Shown here: piece by piece, positions 1 through 10,724 of the stretch | Numbering within the stretch: the stretch's first letter is position 1 | Layout of the letters: every line of letters starts with the position of its first letter | NCBI GenBank assembly: GCA_019096155.1 | Contig: JAHCVI010000003.1 | Span: 2,294,001 to 2,358,000 of the forward strand | Length of the DNA stretch: 64,000 bases | Reading direction: 5' to 3' | From: Staphylotrichum longicolle | Taxonomy: Eukaryota > Ascomycota > Sordariomycetes > Sordariales > Chaetomiaceae | Made by a program: the position numbers and the translations under genes | Notes under the pieces: model-generated | What the model saw: only the letters and a program-made list of their open reading frames with translations | What the model was told of the DNA's origin: nothing | The model's database searches: none

Positions 1-1200
1 TCTTCCTCCCCCGATCCACCTTCCACCCCCTCCGCCTCGCATACTCGGCCGAGACAGCCATGATATCCGACCCGGAATCCGGCAGCGCCGCGACCGCTTC
101 CCCGTCCAGAGACCCCCACATCCGCCTCCTCTCGCTAATCGACTCGAGCCCAGAGCCCATGTAGTTCAGCCTCAGCAGCCTACTCCCCAGCGACCGCAGC
201 GTCATGACGATCCTGGTCTTGAACTTCGTGAGTGTCTCCGTCGCCCGGAGGAACGCATCCCCCAGGATCAGGTCGTGCGCGCATTGCGGTAGGACGAGGC
301 ATGCCAGCTTGTGGACCTGGCTCTCGCCTTCAAATCGCCAGGGGATGAGCGCCATGGTCGTGGGGGTGACGGTTTTTCCCGACGCGAGTTGCACGGGAGG
401 AGAGATGGGGACGTGGTACTCTAGAGACCAGATTGGGGCGTCCTTGTCATACCCCTCCTTTCCGTCAAGGTGGAGTTTGCGCAGAAAGGACTCGGAGATG
501 AAGGAAGCTTCTGCGCCGGTGTCGGGGAGGGCGTCGATTCCGATGCCGTTGATCCTGCCTGGGACGCGGCGGTCTCGGATTGTGGTGGGGGGAAGGAGAT
601 TCGAAGCTGAGTGGTGGGCTCGCGCAAGCCCGCTGCAAACGCGTACGGGGAGGATCTTGGAGCGAGCGAGTCACCCTGATAATGGAGGTGGAAGCCGGCG
701 CTGTCGCACGGTTGGCAACGAGGTTCTTGGTGTTGTCTTCACGAGGCGCCTTTGTTTCTGTTGGACTGCGAGCCCTGTCCCATACCACACGTTAGCAGGA
801 ACCTTCAAAGTGTTGACATGTGTGGAACTCGGGAAACACACATGTTGGTCTTCACAGCAGTGTTCCACAGCCTTCGGACCCACATCCGCCTCTCCATCCC
901 TTCCGGGATTTCATTGAGCTTGAAATAGTGGCGAGTCTCGACGTGCGACCAGAATCTATAGAACAGAACCTTGCCTCGGGGTATGGATTGGCCGCAAAGT
1001 GGGCAGTTGAGACTCTTCTTTGCCGCTTCTTCCGGTTCAAGTGTCCTGTGGGCTCGCAAGTAACGCGCAGATCTGAACTTTGAATCGACGCGCTGTTCTT
1101 CTTGAGTTTTCTGCAAAATTCTTGGCGCGACTGCCCGTAAACTCGGTGAACTGTCCAATAGAGACTTATCCCGGCGCTCCCGCCGTTCATCGTTGTCCAT
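1..1200 (-). CDS. Retropepsin-like domain protein with N-terminal zinc finger (partial)
   Basis: Runs off the left edge, so the C-terminus is missing. The proposed start is the Met at 1200 (MDNDERRERR). Exon 1 holds a C2H2-like finger, CPLCGQ followed about 20 residues later by HVETRH. An intron fits 841-775 on the minus strand (GTGTGT donor, CTAAC branch, GACAG acceptor) and joins to the frame reading ARSPTETKAPRED. A second splice near 590-680 must shift to the frame that is open from about 670 to 1; I could not fix it. That last exon has a retropepsin motif LPDTGAEASFI, the partner loop DLILGDAFL, and further on a second LPDSGSDIMAV. Fungal proteins of this type are usually single-copy retropepsin-fold proteases or transposon-derived host genes; the role is unknown. 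Confidence is good for the domain and moderate for the exon structure. Confidence 0.6.
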
Positions 1201-1589
1201 CTTGGGAAACGCGTGTCAGGACAAGTGTCATCGAGAAGACGTGTCGAGTTGAGAGATGTTAGTGGAGTTGCTGTATTCTCCTGGTCCGTTGTCAAGTGTG
1301 ACTGAGAAGAAAAGCAGAGGAGACACGGGAACCAGGAGAATGGGGAAAGGTAATGTTTCGGCATCATGTGGTGGCGGTGGCTGAGCTGCATGGTAATCGC
1401 CCTATTGGGTAGCGGTTGAGGAGGCCATTCAGGTCGCACAACACAGAGAGCTGGCTGGCTGATCAGCCCACCGCAAGGCATTCTTGGATCGGGCGGCTAC
1501 GCATCTGGGGAGCGTTACAAATCAGCCATGATCAACTTGCCCAGGCGCCACTCTCATGCACATATGTTAACAGACTCCAAAACCTCAAC

Positions 1590-2650
1590 ATGAGCTCCTC
1601 AAGCGACGGCTTCGCAGCAGTCGCCGAATGGATCGCGCTCGATCCCGACAATGAGCCCTTCATCTTCCGCAAGTTCGACAGGCTCGCGGCTCGAAACCTC
1701 TTGTACCTGCAAGCACAGATAATAATGCTTGAGCAAGAACTAGAAAAACTGGATCAAGATGTCGCCCAAAGCGACGACATGTCCTTGAAAGACGCAGCAC
1801 GACGATGGGAGCAACTCGTAAAACAAAATGCAGAAGGCCAAGAGCATGCCCAGCGGCAGGTGAAACTAATCGCTGAGATCAAGCACGCTCTCAAGGAATA
1901 CTGTAAGTACCCCATCCCATGGCACTCGAGACTGGACGCGGCTGACCCAACGAGACGAAACCCTCATTCTCCAAAGCCAGGTCTCACACTTGCGCCGGCC
2001 CAGCCAAAGAGCACTGGCCGCCTTCAAAGAATGGTTCAACAACCCATTCCCCATTCTCGGCGGCCAGTCCAAACACTTTCTCGACGCCACAGACGGCCTC
2101 GTCGCTCTCACAGCACAGAGAGACTCGGACTCGATCTCAAACCTACTGAGGCGGTACTGGCCACCAAAAGAAGTAAGTGTACCAGAAAACAGCAAAACAC
2201 CACGGAAGGAAAGCGACCAACCAACTTTTGACAATCACAGAAGATCCCCACGCGCGACGGCGAACTCCACATTGGCCGATTCGACGAAAAGTCCATCTCA
2301 ACCGCCGCGAAGCTCATCACCATCCTGGTTGCAGCCAACCTGCTGGTCGGGTCGATATACGGCTTGTATTTTGCTGAAACTCCGCTCCAGAGGCTGGGCC
2401 TGATCCAGGTCTTCACCACCATCTTTGCGCTTTGCGCCGGCTTCATGACCAACGCCAGGCGCGCTGAGCTGTTTGCTGTGACTGCTGCGTAAGTGCTGTT
2501 GTTGCCTCCAACGGTAGATATGTGCCGTATAAATGTGATTGTCGCTGACGGGTACTGTGTAGATATGCCGCGGTTTTGGTGGTGTTTGTGGGCAGCGCGG
2601 AGTTTCCGGGGACAGGAAATAATGGAAAAGGCGGGAAAGAAGGGGCTTGA
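1590..2650 (+). CDS. DUF6594 domain membrane protein
   Basis: Four exons: 1590-1902, 1955-2172, 2241-2488 and 2563-2650, joined by introns with GTAAGT donors and good AG acceptors. They give one 288-residue frame ending in TGA. The N-terminal half has the pattern I know from fungal DUF6594 proteins: FIFRKFDRLAARNLLYLQAQ, then a charged coiled-coil segment, then ETLILQSQVSHLRRP and a Trp-rich stretch. The C-terminal part has two or three hydrophobic helices (AKLITILVAANLLVGSIYG; LIQVFTTIFALCAG; TAAYAAVLVVFVGSAEF), so the protein is probably membrane anchored. The biochemical role of this family is not known. It is divergent from the minus-strand gene to its left, with about 390 bases between the two starts. 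Confidence 0.85.
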
Positions 2651-2843
2651 TGCGGTCAAAGTCAGAGAATAGAAACAGAGGGGAGGAAGAAGGGAAAGGA
2701 GAAGAATGGTGGCGTCCCAGAGCCTCCGTGAGGATGCCCGAGGGTTCTCAGTCCTGGCCATACCTGTTGCACTTGGGGTCTGTCCCTTCTTGTCGTTGTT
2801 GTAGTCCACAGCCGTCCTCCTTCCCCTGCATGTCGCGCTGCTC

Positions 2844-4268
2844 TTAGGTGTTCTCCTCCTCGTGTTGGTTGTCCTCTTCCGTCTTACCACCTCGTTCACT
2901 CCCCCTGTCGCTCGCCTTTCCGGCATTCTTGATCATCATTCCTTGTTCAGTCAACATCTTCTGTCCACTCTGACCGGCCAGTTTAGGTCCGAGACCAAAA
3001 GCCCACTCCTCCGACGTGAACCATTCGTGCCGTAATATCTCCATTTCCCCGCGCTTGAATCCGGTTCTTCCGCGCAGCCATTTGAAGATGCTCTGAGTCG
3101 CCCTCTCAGAGAGTGTCTCAAGTTCATAATGCAGTCCACGGTAATCGACAGCAGGGAACTTGCGAGTTTCACTCCCATGAGCCGCCACATTGCTCGGATC
3201 GCGGTACACCTCCCATTCATCTGTGTTGACGAGCAACCTGTGCCCAACACAGTCCCACGTAAACCCCATGTACCGCAACCCGTGGCCGGCGCAGTCGGCG
3301 TGAAGCCGTACGTCAAAATCGACTTCCTCAAGTGGTGTGGAGCCAAACGGCGCCCAAGGGCAGCTCGGTGCCCGTACCCACCCTTCAGTCTGCGAGAGGT
3401 ACAGGAGCCGACATTGGTCGGCGAGAGACACGGTTCCGTCGACCACCAGCGGTACTGAGGCGCGTTGATGGATAAAAGACTGGGGTTTCCCCGACCATTC
3501 TACGGAGAGATTGTTAGGAACCATTTTCCCGAGTTGCGCATCTCGCAAAATTTTCCCCTGCAGACCGAGAATAGTAGCGCCCACCCAGAGAATGGCGATG
3601 GCTGGGTTTCGATCCATGAGCATCCGGCCAATGACCAGCGGCCTTTTGTGCTTTGCGAGGGCGTGGAGTACTGTCATTGTGCCCTGAAGCCAGGGCGAGA
3701 CCGCGTTGCATTCAATGGCTGGGTTGTAAAAGACGCCGAGGAGCATGGGGCGGATGCCGTTGACGAAGCAGCTCAGTGTCAAGAGTTTTTCAAGGTGGTT
3801 GGGTGTTTGGTACAGCCAGTCGTGTCGAACACCAGGTGTGGAAGCCTCTTTTTGTGGACCTGAAGATTTACTGTCAATCACCACAGCTGGCAGTTGCAGT
3901 CCTTCTATTCGGTCCCCAAGAGTTGGGAGGTGAAGGACAGCGGCGAGCGCGGCGTGGCTCTGGTCGATGATGTTGTGGCGGACGCAAAACTTGTCGAGAA
4001 AGGCGAGGGCCTCGAGGAATGATGGAGGCCTGCTAAAGCTTTCCTGGGTGGTTTCGTTGTCGCGCGGGATAATGAAACGCGGGCCTGATTGGACCCGAAT
4101 GGACCAAGGAGACCAAAAGGTTTCCAGACCCACCACAAGAGTTTGCTTCCCAACCTCGGCCAGGGGCAAGAACGGAGGCCCACCATCGAACTTCCTCCCG
4201 ACTTGCATTACCAACGTCCAAAGTAATGCTAGTTTGACCAGTTTTCTGTGCTCCTGGAGAACTGACAT
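2844..4268 (-). CDS. Hypothetical fungal protein, 474 aa, single exon
   Basis: Uninterrupted 474-codon frame from ATG at 4268 with normal amino-acid use, so almost certainly coding. I do not recognise the family. The N-terminal two thirds is mixed alpha/beta in composition with several hydrophobic stretches (FVNGIRPMLLGVFYNPAI; AILWVGATILGLQGK) but no clear multi-span membrane pattern. The last 35 residues are charged and probably disordered (SDRGSERGGKTEEDN). No catalytic motif is visible. The gene converges on the DUF6594 gene with about 190 bases between their stops. An upstream exon is possible: the frame stays open some way beyond the ATG, and the small minus-strand ORF at 4378-4731 lies just upstream. 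Confidence 0.7.
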   Translation of the reverse strand: MSVLQEHRKLVKLALLWTLVMQVGRKFDGGPPFLPLAEVGKQTLVVGLETFWSPWSIRVQSGPRFIIPRDNETTQESFSRPPSFLEALAFLDKFCVRHNIIDQSHAALAAVLHLPTLGDRIEGLQLPAVVIDSKSSGPQKEASTPGVRHDWLYQTPNHLEKLLTLSCFVNGIRPMLLGVFYNPAIECNAVSPWLQGTMTVLHALAKHKRPLVIGRMLMDRNPAIAILWVGATILGLQGKILRDAQLGKMVPNNLSVEWSGKPQSFIHQRASVPLVVDGTVSLADQCRLLYLSQTEGWVRAPSCPWAPFGSTPLEEVDFDVRLHADCAGHGLRYMGFTWDCVGHRLLVNTDEWEVYRDPSNVAAHGSETRKFPAVDYRGLHYELETLSERATQSIFKWLRGRTGFKRGEMEILRHEWFTSEEWAFGLGPKLAGQSGQKMLTEQGMMIKNAGKASDRGSERGGKTEEDNQHEEENT

Positions 4269-4377
4269 TGTCGGTAGGCTCAGGCATGAGCTCAGCCCAG
4301 CGAGCGGATAGGAGGTATGCCCAGGCCGGAATCAGAACCGAAAGATAGTTTGAACTCCCTCGACCGAACCATGACTC

Positions 4378-4731
4378 CTAGTTGAAAGCGTCATCGGGGC
4401 TCTCGGCGATGATCAACCGTTTTGGAACAGGATGGCGCGTTCCCAGCACAAACTGGACCCTGCGGCTGAGGCGAGTAAGTCCATGGTGGCACCCAAAGTT
4501 TGTTGATCCCCAACTTGAGAGACCGTTGGCGTAAATCGTGTGCTTGTCGCTCTTCAGGCGAAGGCCCCTCGGTAAGGCGGGCAGGTGGCGGAACGCAGTG
4601 TGGGCCGATAGGTAAGCGGTTGGAAGCGTTGGGTCATCGCCTGTCCCTGCCCAAAGCGCAGACCATGTCTTAAAACCATCCTCGTACGCTTCCCGGAATT
4701 TCTGCTGGCTCAGCCGCACTGGATCGCCCAT
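4378..4731 (-). CDS. Hypothetical small protein or upstream exon
   Basis: A 117-codon frame from ATG at 4731 with plausible protein composition (FREAYEDGFKTWSALWAGTG; RHPVPKRLIIAESPDDAF). It lies 110 bases upstream of the 474-residue gene on the same strand. It could be a separate small gene or the first exon of that gene, but I found no convincing donor/acceptor pair to join them. A TATATA-like box on the minus strand near 5001-5006 could serve it. Not assigned to any family. Confidence 0.35.
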   Translation of the reverse strand: MGDPVRLSQQKFREAYEDGFKTWSALWAGTGDDPTLPTAYLSAHTAFRHLPALPRGLRLKSDKHTIYANGLSSWGSTNFGCHHGLTRLSRRVQFVLGTRHPVPKRLIIAESPDDAFN

Positions 4732-4734
4732 GGC

Positions 4735-5655
4735 AAATGCTGCGGTGACTGAACTTGGAGGAAGATTGTCTTCGAGCGTGGGTTGGTGGGTGATTGTGGT
4801 TTGGGTCTCGGCGAGCTGTTGGTCGGCCGTGGTTCGAGAAAGTTCACCGCAGGTTCGAAAGTGCCGCTTTCATTCCTTTCTGGCTGTGGAACGACAGGAG
4901 GAAACATGCTTGAACTCGCCTTCTCTCAGTTGCTCCTGCCTGGCGGGACCGGGTTCGTTGCCCGGGGCTGCAGTGCCAAGATTTTAAAGTAAACAAAGCC
5001 CCTATATACCTTTTGCTTAACCAAAAGCTCGTTTCTGTTTCTAAAGTCTTCACCTGAACCCATTCTTGAGAGCTTCAATTCATACGCATATAACTAAAAT
5101 GGAGATTTATATCAGTTTTGGGAGAATTGAAAAATTATGGCATGATCTTTCTGCTCATCAGTTCGTGCTGGGATCCGAGAGATACCACGCCATGTAGGGT
5201 AAGGAATCACACGAGAAAGGAAGGCAATACGTTGCGAATTCTTTCGTTAAAATCCGCCGACAGCTGAAAGCTGCATTGGAAATGAAACCCAAAGACCGCG
5301 TAAACGATGATAGTCGTGATTCCAGAATGATGTGTTCCTTACCACTAGCTTTTTTGAAGAGAAGATGCGAGAGGCAATTGTCGAAATTTCTGGTTCCATG
5401 AGTTTCATAGGTACCTTCCCAAGTCTCAAAAACAAAGATTGCTGGATTTCAAAATCGCTTCGCCCATGGACTTTCCCCCAAACATCTAACTACCTTACTT
5501 TCTTGCTTCCGCTTACTGTTCAACGGGCTCGGTATTTCCCGCCGAGCAACCCTCGCTGTTTGCTCTCCGTCCTCATTACAATCGCCGACTGGTACCGCCA
5601 ACCAAAAGCACTTTGACCAACAACAGACTCTCTTCGCTGATATTGAAGATCGCAA
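4735..5655. other. Intergenic, no gene seen
   Basis: No frame here has protein-like composition. AT-rich stretches near 5080-5160 look like promoter or UTR sequence for the flanking genes. No structured RNA or repeat recognised. Confidence 0.5.
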
Positions 5656-5657
5656 CC

Positions 5658-5903
5658 ATGGCCGCCAACAACGGCGAGACCGGCAACACGGTTATTTTCG
5701 GGATCGACTTTGGGACGACCTATTCCGGTGTTGCTTCTAAAAGTTCTATGTCTGCTCAGAAGGGTCAAGAACAGGTAGCTTTGAGGACAAGAAACTGCAC
5801 CTTCGGAACAACAACGAAGACTAGAAGCTGTCGTTATCATTGGGAGGGCGAGAACGTGTTTCTGGACCTGGTGGTTCTCTTTCTTTTTGGGTCGAACTGC
5901 TGA
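5658..5903 (+). pseudogene. Truncated Hsp70-like ATPase start
   Basis: From ATG 5658 the frame begins MAANNGETGN and then gives IFGIDFGTTYSGVA, the phosphate-1 loop that opens the actin/Hsp70 ATPase fold and is typical of fungal Hsp70-like proteins. After that motif the similarity stops: the next 50 codons are low-quality sequence ending at 5903, and I found no downstream frame with the later Hsp70 motifs. A splice donor just after TATTCCG is conceivable, but no matching exon was found. Best read as a 5' gene fragment left by a duplication or deletion. Confidence 0.55.
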
Positions 5904-6528
5904 CTCAGCAGAGCTTGTGTCACGTGCTGAAGACGTTGTCTGAGAATCAAAACGGTAGGGAACGCGTATGCGCTCAGTTTTCACTACTCCGTTTTTCAAC
6001 TCCGGTTCCATCTGTGCTGGGGCGTGATTATATAATCGCCGTATGCCACAAGTTCCACCAACGCGTTGCAAATCTTATCCTTAGCCAACCAAACGCGTTT
6101 GCGCCCCTCCTGTGTACAACTTGGTAGAGTGCAAGGCGTAGTTGCTGAGTTGCCAACTGGGCCTACGGGCGATCAGGCCGCGGTGCTGGTGCCGCCAATT
6201 ATGTCGGAGTAGTCGCGGGTTGGGCGGGGTGTTGGATCAGCTGCCAAGGGTTGGTGGGTCAGCTGATTTTCCGCAAACGCGCCCAAGAGCGGTGAGTTCT
6301 GGCAGAAATACGAATCCCACCCCACTGGACCTTCTTGATGTGGCCAGATCCGGCATAGACAAGCGACTGTTCTGTTAATCGCACGGTACCGCCCCGCTAA
6401 TTTTGCGGGGGCAAGTGACAGAAGTGGGCGGAGACGCCGCACAGGTCGCCCTGTAGGGCAATGCTGTGGCAATCAATCCGCATGGTAAGTCGGTGTCTTC
6501 ACTAGAAAAAAAAAAAAAAAAAAAAAAA
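5904..6528. other. Non-coding stretch ending in a poly-A run
   Basis: No convincing coding sequence. It ends with an uninterrupted run of 23 A at 6506-6528 that directly abuts the stop codon of the histidine kinase on the other strand. The run is on the plus strand, so it is not the poly-A tail of a retrocopy of that kinase. Confidence 0.5.
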
Positions 6529-9201
6529 TCAATCTTCCCCCTCTGGCACATGGATGGCTCTCCTAGGGCCAGTAGTCCTGTCCGGCGAGGTGTCAACGCT
6601 GTCCCTAGCGGGTTGTGGCTGTGTTCTTTCGACGTAGTCAATGAGTGACCTAGCTCCGGTAGAGGAGTTGGGCATCGTCAGCCGGGACTGCTTCAACTCG
6701 ATAGACTTGGCGTCGCGGAAAGTATTCCCCGTTTCAGCAGCCGTATCGTCTTGTTGATTTGTTGACAGGTCGTCCAGGGGAGCTCTTTCCGTCTTAGTGG
6801 GCATGATGTCGTGGCAGGGCTCCTTTACGTGCCCTGAATAGTCCTGGACCTGGTAGGGCATTGGTATAACGACTGTCCTTGTTGGTGTGATGTTGTATGA
6901 AGAGTCGGCATCCCCGAGCGGATTTGACGTCTCCCTGGATGCTGACTTATCATTGGCTTGCTCGGCAGGGATAACCTCAAGCTTGTTGTTTGAGGAGCTC
7001 GAGGCAGCCTCCGCCGGTGGAGATGGCAGGGCACCATGGCTGGCAGCCTCAAGAGTTTCAACCCCGTCGACGACTTCGATTGGAAAGTAGTTGGGTTTAT
7101 CGGTGGGCGTCGCGGCTGGTATCGTTGCCCGGACAGCCACGACCCCGTGTCGCCTCGCTACGGCAAACCGCTGCTTAAAATTCTTCCTGTAATCTGTCAT
7201 TCTCAACAGCCATTTACCCAGCACCTTGATGAGTTGCGTCTTATCGACGGGCTTGGCGATGTAGTCGTTCATTCCGTTCTCTAAGCACCGCTCCTTATCG
7301 CCCTTTAGCGTATAGGCCGTCATAGCGACAATAAGTATATAGATGCGGGCGGCTCGGATATCTCTAGACGCCGCGTGCCCATCTATGATGGGTATGTTGA
7401 TATCTATGAGCACGGTATTGTATGTAGCGGGCTTTCCACGTACCATTTTGACGGCTTCCGTACCGTTGGAGGCCAGGCCGATATTTTTGAAGCCGATAGA
7501 GCATAGCATTCCTAGTACAACCTTTTGGTTGATCAAGTTGTCTTCTACTACAAGTAGGCTTTTGGTAGAGGACATAATCTTGAGCTCTTTCTATAGCTCT
7601 TCGACGTCGAGATCTGGATACGCAGTCGTCACTCTCTCCCTCTTAGGTTCGGGTTTCTTCTAGCCCTGCATCTCCCCTAAACTCTTGATCTTTTTGAACT
7701 GTGCTATAAACCAAAATACGCCTCTGACACGATCGGGATTAGGTCGGTAGCCGATCCTGCCACCTATCAATTCGGTGAGCGACTTCGCGATCGACAACCC
7801 TAGGCCGGTACCCTGGTATTTCTTGGTGGTAGTGGCGTCAAACTTTATAAACGCTATGAAGAGGCTGGCTGTAGCCTCTTCCGGAACCCCAATGCCCGTA
7901 TCGATAACTTCGTTTAGGACTGTATAGCTGGTTTCGTCCTCGCTCTGTACTATAACCCTAACGCGGATGCTGCCTTTGTCGGTGAACTTGGCTACATTGC
8001 CTACGATATTCTATAGGATCTACCGGTATCGCAAGGGGTCGCCTTACATAGACTTGGGGAGTTCAGGGTCTAGGAAGAGTTCAAAGTGTACTATAGGTGG
8101 TAGAGTGGCCTAGGCGCTACGAACGACCGAAGTTACTATACTCGTGATGCCTACAATGTCGGAGTAGATCGAGAAGCTACCAGACGCTAGCTTCGAGTAG
8201 TCGAGAATATCGTTAATGACCTACAGCAGGACCTCTCCAGATTCGTTTATAATGTTGACGATGTCGCGCTACCTAGGGGAGAGCGGAATGTCGAGGAGCA
8301 GAGTATACGCTGACAGCATGCCGTGTATAGGTGTCCGAATTTCGTGGCTTATATTAGCCAGGAAGTCCGATTTGAGCTTGTCGCTCTCCTCGTAGGCGGC
8401 AATGAGACGGGACTCGACTGACTTGCGCTCCGTCAGATCGTACGTGACCTTTCTGAAGCCCACGTAAACGCTGTTCTTATAGACGGCGGTAATAACAACG
8501 TTGGCCCAAAAGCGGCTGCCGTCCTGCCTGTACCGCCAGCCCTCGTCCTCAACACGGCCCTTGCGTATACAGATGTCAAGTTCCATCTCAGGCTTTTTAA
8601 TGTCGAGGTCGTCCTTGCTGTAGAAGATGGAAAAATACCTCCCAATGATCTATTCGCGCTTGTACCCTTTGAGCAGCTCGGCGCCCGTGTTCTAGCTGGC
8701 TATATAGCTATTGGTGTCGAGGAGGAAAATGGCATAGTCCTTCACGGCATATACGAGAATGCAGAATGCCTCGTCGGTCGAAAGACCAACTGTGACTAGC
8801 TCATCCTTGGTGGAATAAGGGCCCTCGTGCCACTCGAGGAGAACTGACAGCAGCTCGTCCCTATTGAAGACCGGAATTATGCGGGCGCGCCAGGAGATGC
8901 TATACCTTGTGTTGATGGGCTTGGTAATACGCTCGGAGCGGCTGGCGATGGCATCGTCTACCGAGGCTGTAAGCTGGGCGAGGTGTGCGGGCCGCGGTGG
9001 GTGAAGTTGCTTGTCCAGGAAAGGAACCAACTGCTGGCCGATGCAGTCGCCAGCGGACAGCCGCCATTCGGCGAGGAAGCGAGATGAAGCTTTGGTGATG
9101 CGCCATGCCGGCGAGAGGACGAGGAGGGCTAGTGGAGCAAGGTCAAGGATGAGGCTAAAATCGGGTCCGGCAGGTTGAGCGGAGCTGGCTTTTTGGGACA
9201 T
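6529..9201 (-). pseudogene. PAS-containing hybrid histidine kinase, RIP-inactivated
   Basis: One continuous minus frame of about 890 codons from MSQKASS at 9201 (an upstream ATG exists at 9282). Domains in order: a first PAS-like segment; a second PAS (DYAIFLLDTNSYIAS, RYRQDGSRFWANVVITAVY); HisKA with the H box SDFLANISHEIRTPIHGML; HATPase with DPLR and the IVGNVAKFT N box and a GTGLGLSIAKSL G box; then a receiver domain (LLVVEDN, LIDINIPIIDG, AMTA, AKPVDK) and a 200-residue tail. Ten in-frame stops, all TAG or TAA, lie near 8692, 8650, 8269, 8221, 8110, 8044, 8020, 8011, 7660 and 7591, several at positions where Gln or Trp is expected. No frameshift. C-to-T mutation on either strand explains them all, as in RIP. 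The receiver plus tail is still open as a 348-codon frame starting at 7575, which might be expressed alone. Confidence 0.85.
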
Positions 9202-9796
9202 GGTTGGCGGCCTTATGTGTGCTTCCAGGCTATTGCTCCTGCGCTGGCGTCTCTGGTCTGCAGTCTCCGATGGGTCGGGCAACAGAGTCGAGGCCTATCC
9301 AATCCGGCAGCCGTGCGAGTCGGGCATCTGAGTCTAATGGCGTGTCGGTTTGTGTCGGCGTCGGAGAAACGAATCTGGCACAGGAAATATTGATGCGTGG
9401 TTTGTCTGCATCGCTGGGGGGTAGCAACAAATTGAGCCAGCATTGAAAATCTCGGTGCTGTCCGTTTCAGCCAAGTGCGGGGTCGCTGCTTCCATAAGTT
9501 TTGTCACCCGCAGAGAGGGTTCCATCGAGCGAGTCATGCTTTGCTGTTCTCGAAATCAACAGGCAACTACGAAGCTAACCCGAGCGTAGACAAGATCGCC
9601 CGCCAAAACCCCGGCCGACAACAATGAAATGCCAAGCTATCATATTAGCCACTGAGCAGTGACAGTGCGTTATCACCGGTGTAACAGGGATTATCTCTGA
9701 TGAAAAAGAGGATGATATATCTAACGTTAGCGAATGCTAGTAATTTGGTACAAGGTTACTTAGCGAGAAGATTATTATACGTAAGTTACAGGTCTA

Positions 9797-10180
9797 GATG
9801 AGGAAGTCGCCCAAGGCTATATGACCAACATCTTGACTGAAGCCGCTCTAGTAATTGACCCTTAGTTTCACTCTAACCTTGCCGACCTTAGGCCGATGAA
9901 TGTCGTGGCATTGGAGGATGGTGACGAGTCACTGAAACTATGAGATTGGAAACCCGCGGCGTATAATCTACGTTGCTACGTTGTGGGTAGTTACTAAGCC
10001 TGTGACTCCTGGGGCCTTTCGCTGATCGCCTATCTCGAAGCTTAGAATGGAATGTCCTCTTATGCTTCTGTTAGCCTAGACCGAAGTATTTGGTTTGGGT
10101 AGACCCTCAATCTATAGCAACTGGACCGAGGCGAGTAGGGTCCTAGTCTGTTTACCTAGTTCTTGCCACTGTAAGATTGG
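9797..10180 (+). pseudogene. Unidentified RIP-damaged coding relic
   Basis: A single plus frame gives protein-like sequence for about 125 codons: DEEVAQGYMTNILTEAALVI, then PMNVVALEDGDESL, DWKPAAYNLRCYVVGSY and ACDSWGLSLIAYLEA. It is interrupted by about ten stops, nearly all TAG. It ends exactly where chromovirus A begins, so the transposon probably landed in or next to it. I do not recognise the family. The region between the kinase start (9282) and 9797 shows nothing coding. Confidence 0.4.
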
Positions 10181-10605
10181 TATGACGAATCGTTCGTCCT
10201 GACCCACTTCTGAAAGGGTCCCGGAGGTATGTCCTGGTCAAGTATAGAGATTCGGTAGAGCCAAAAGGTCTACAACAAAATGCACTGATCTAGTCTCAAT
10301 GAACTAGTGAAGTCCAAACTGTAATTGCTTACTGAGGAAGCTCCCAAGCTCTCTCAACGAGTGACTAACTATCTAGTGTATATATATATAATAGTTCCTT
10401 TAGATCACTATCTCCTTTATATAATCCTCTATATTGGCTTACTAGGATTACAAAGTGATCCCTGTAAGCCTTGGTGTTAGATTACGGTGCCAAGCCTATA
10501 CCAAGTGTAATCCTTCCCTAATTAGTTGCTCGATGATTGGACGTTAGGGCGCCCCACGCCCCGACTACGGCCCCTCCCGGCCGTATATATAGTTAGTCTG
10601 TAATA
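10181..10605 (-). repeat. 3' LTR of copy A (family 1)
   Basis: Reverse complement of the family-1 LTR seen at 14783 and 22505. Read on the minus strand it begins at 10605 with a RIP-altered TGTTACGGACT and ends at 10181 with the CGATTCGTCATA end. Length 425. The polypurine tract lies next to it at about 10607-10620. Confidence 0.85.
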
Positions 10606-10724
10606 CAATGCCCCTCCTTCTAGGCTTTCGACCCGAAAGCCTTAAGGCTTGTTTTAAATACTGCCAATAACCTATACTTGTAAGTGTAGTGTTTTTCCCT
10701 TCCGTATCGTCGCCGCGATGTTGA

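Noticed and set aside
6506..6528. Poly-A run as a retrocopy tail
   Set aside because: It is on the wrong strand for the adjacent kinase and no upstream plus-strand coding copy is present.
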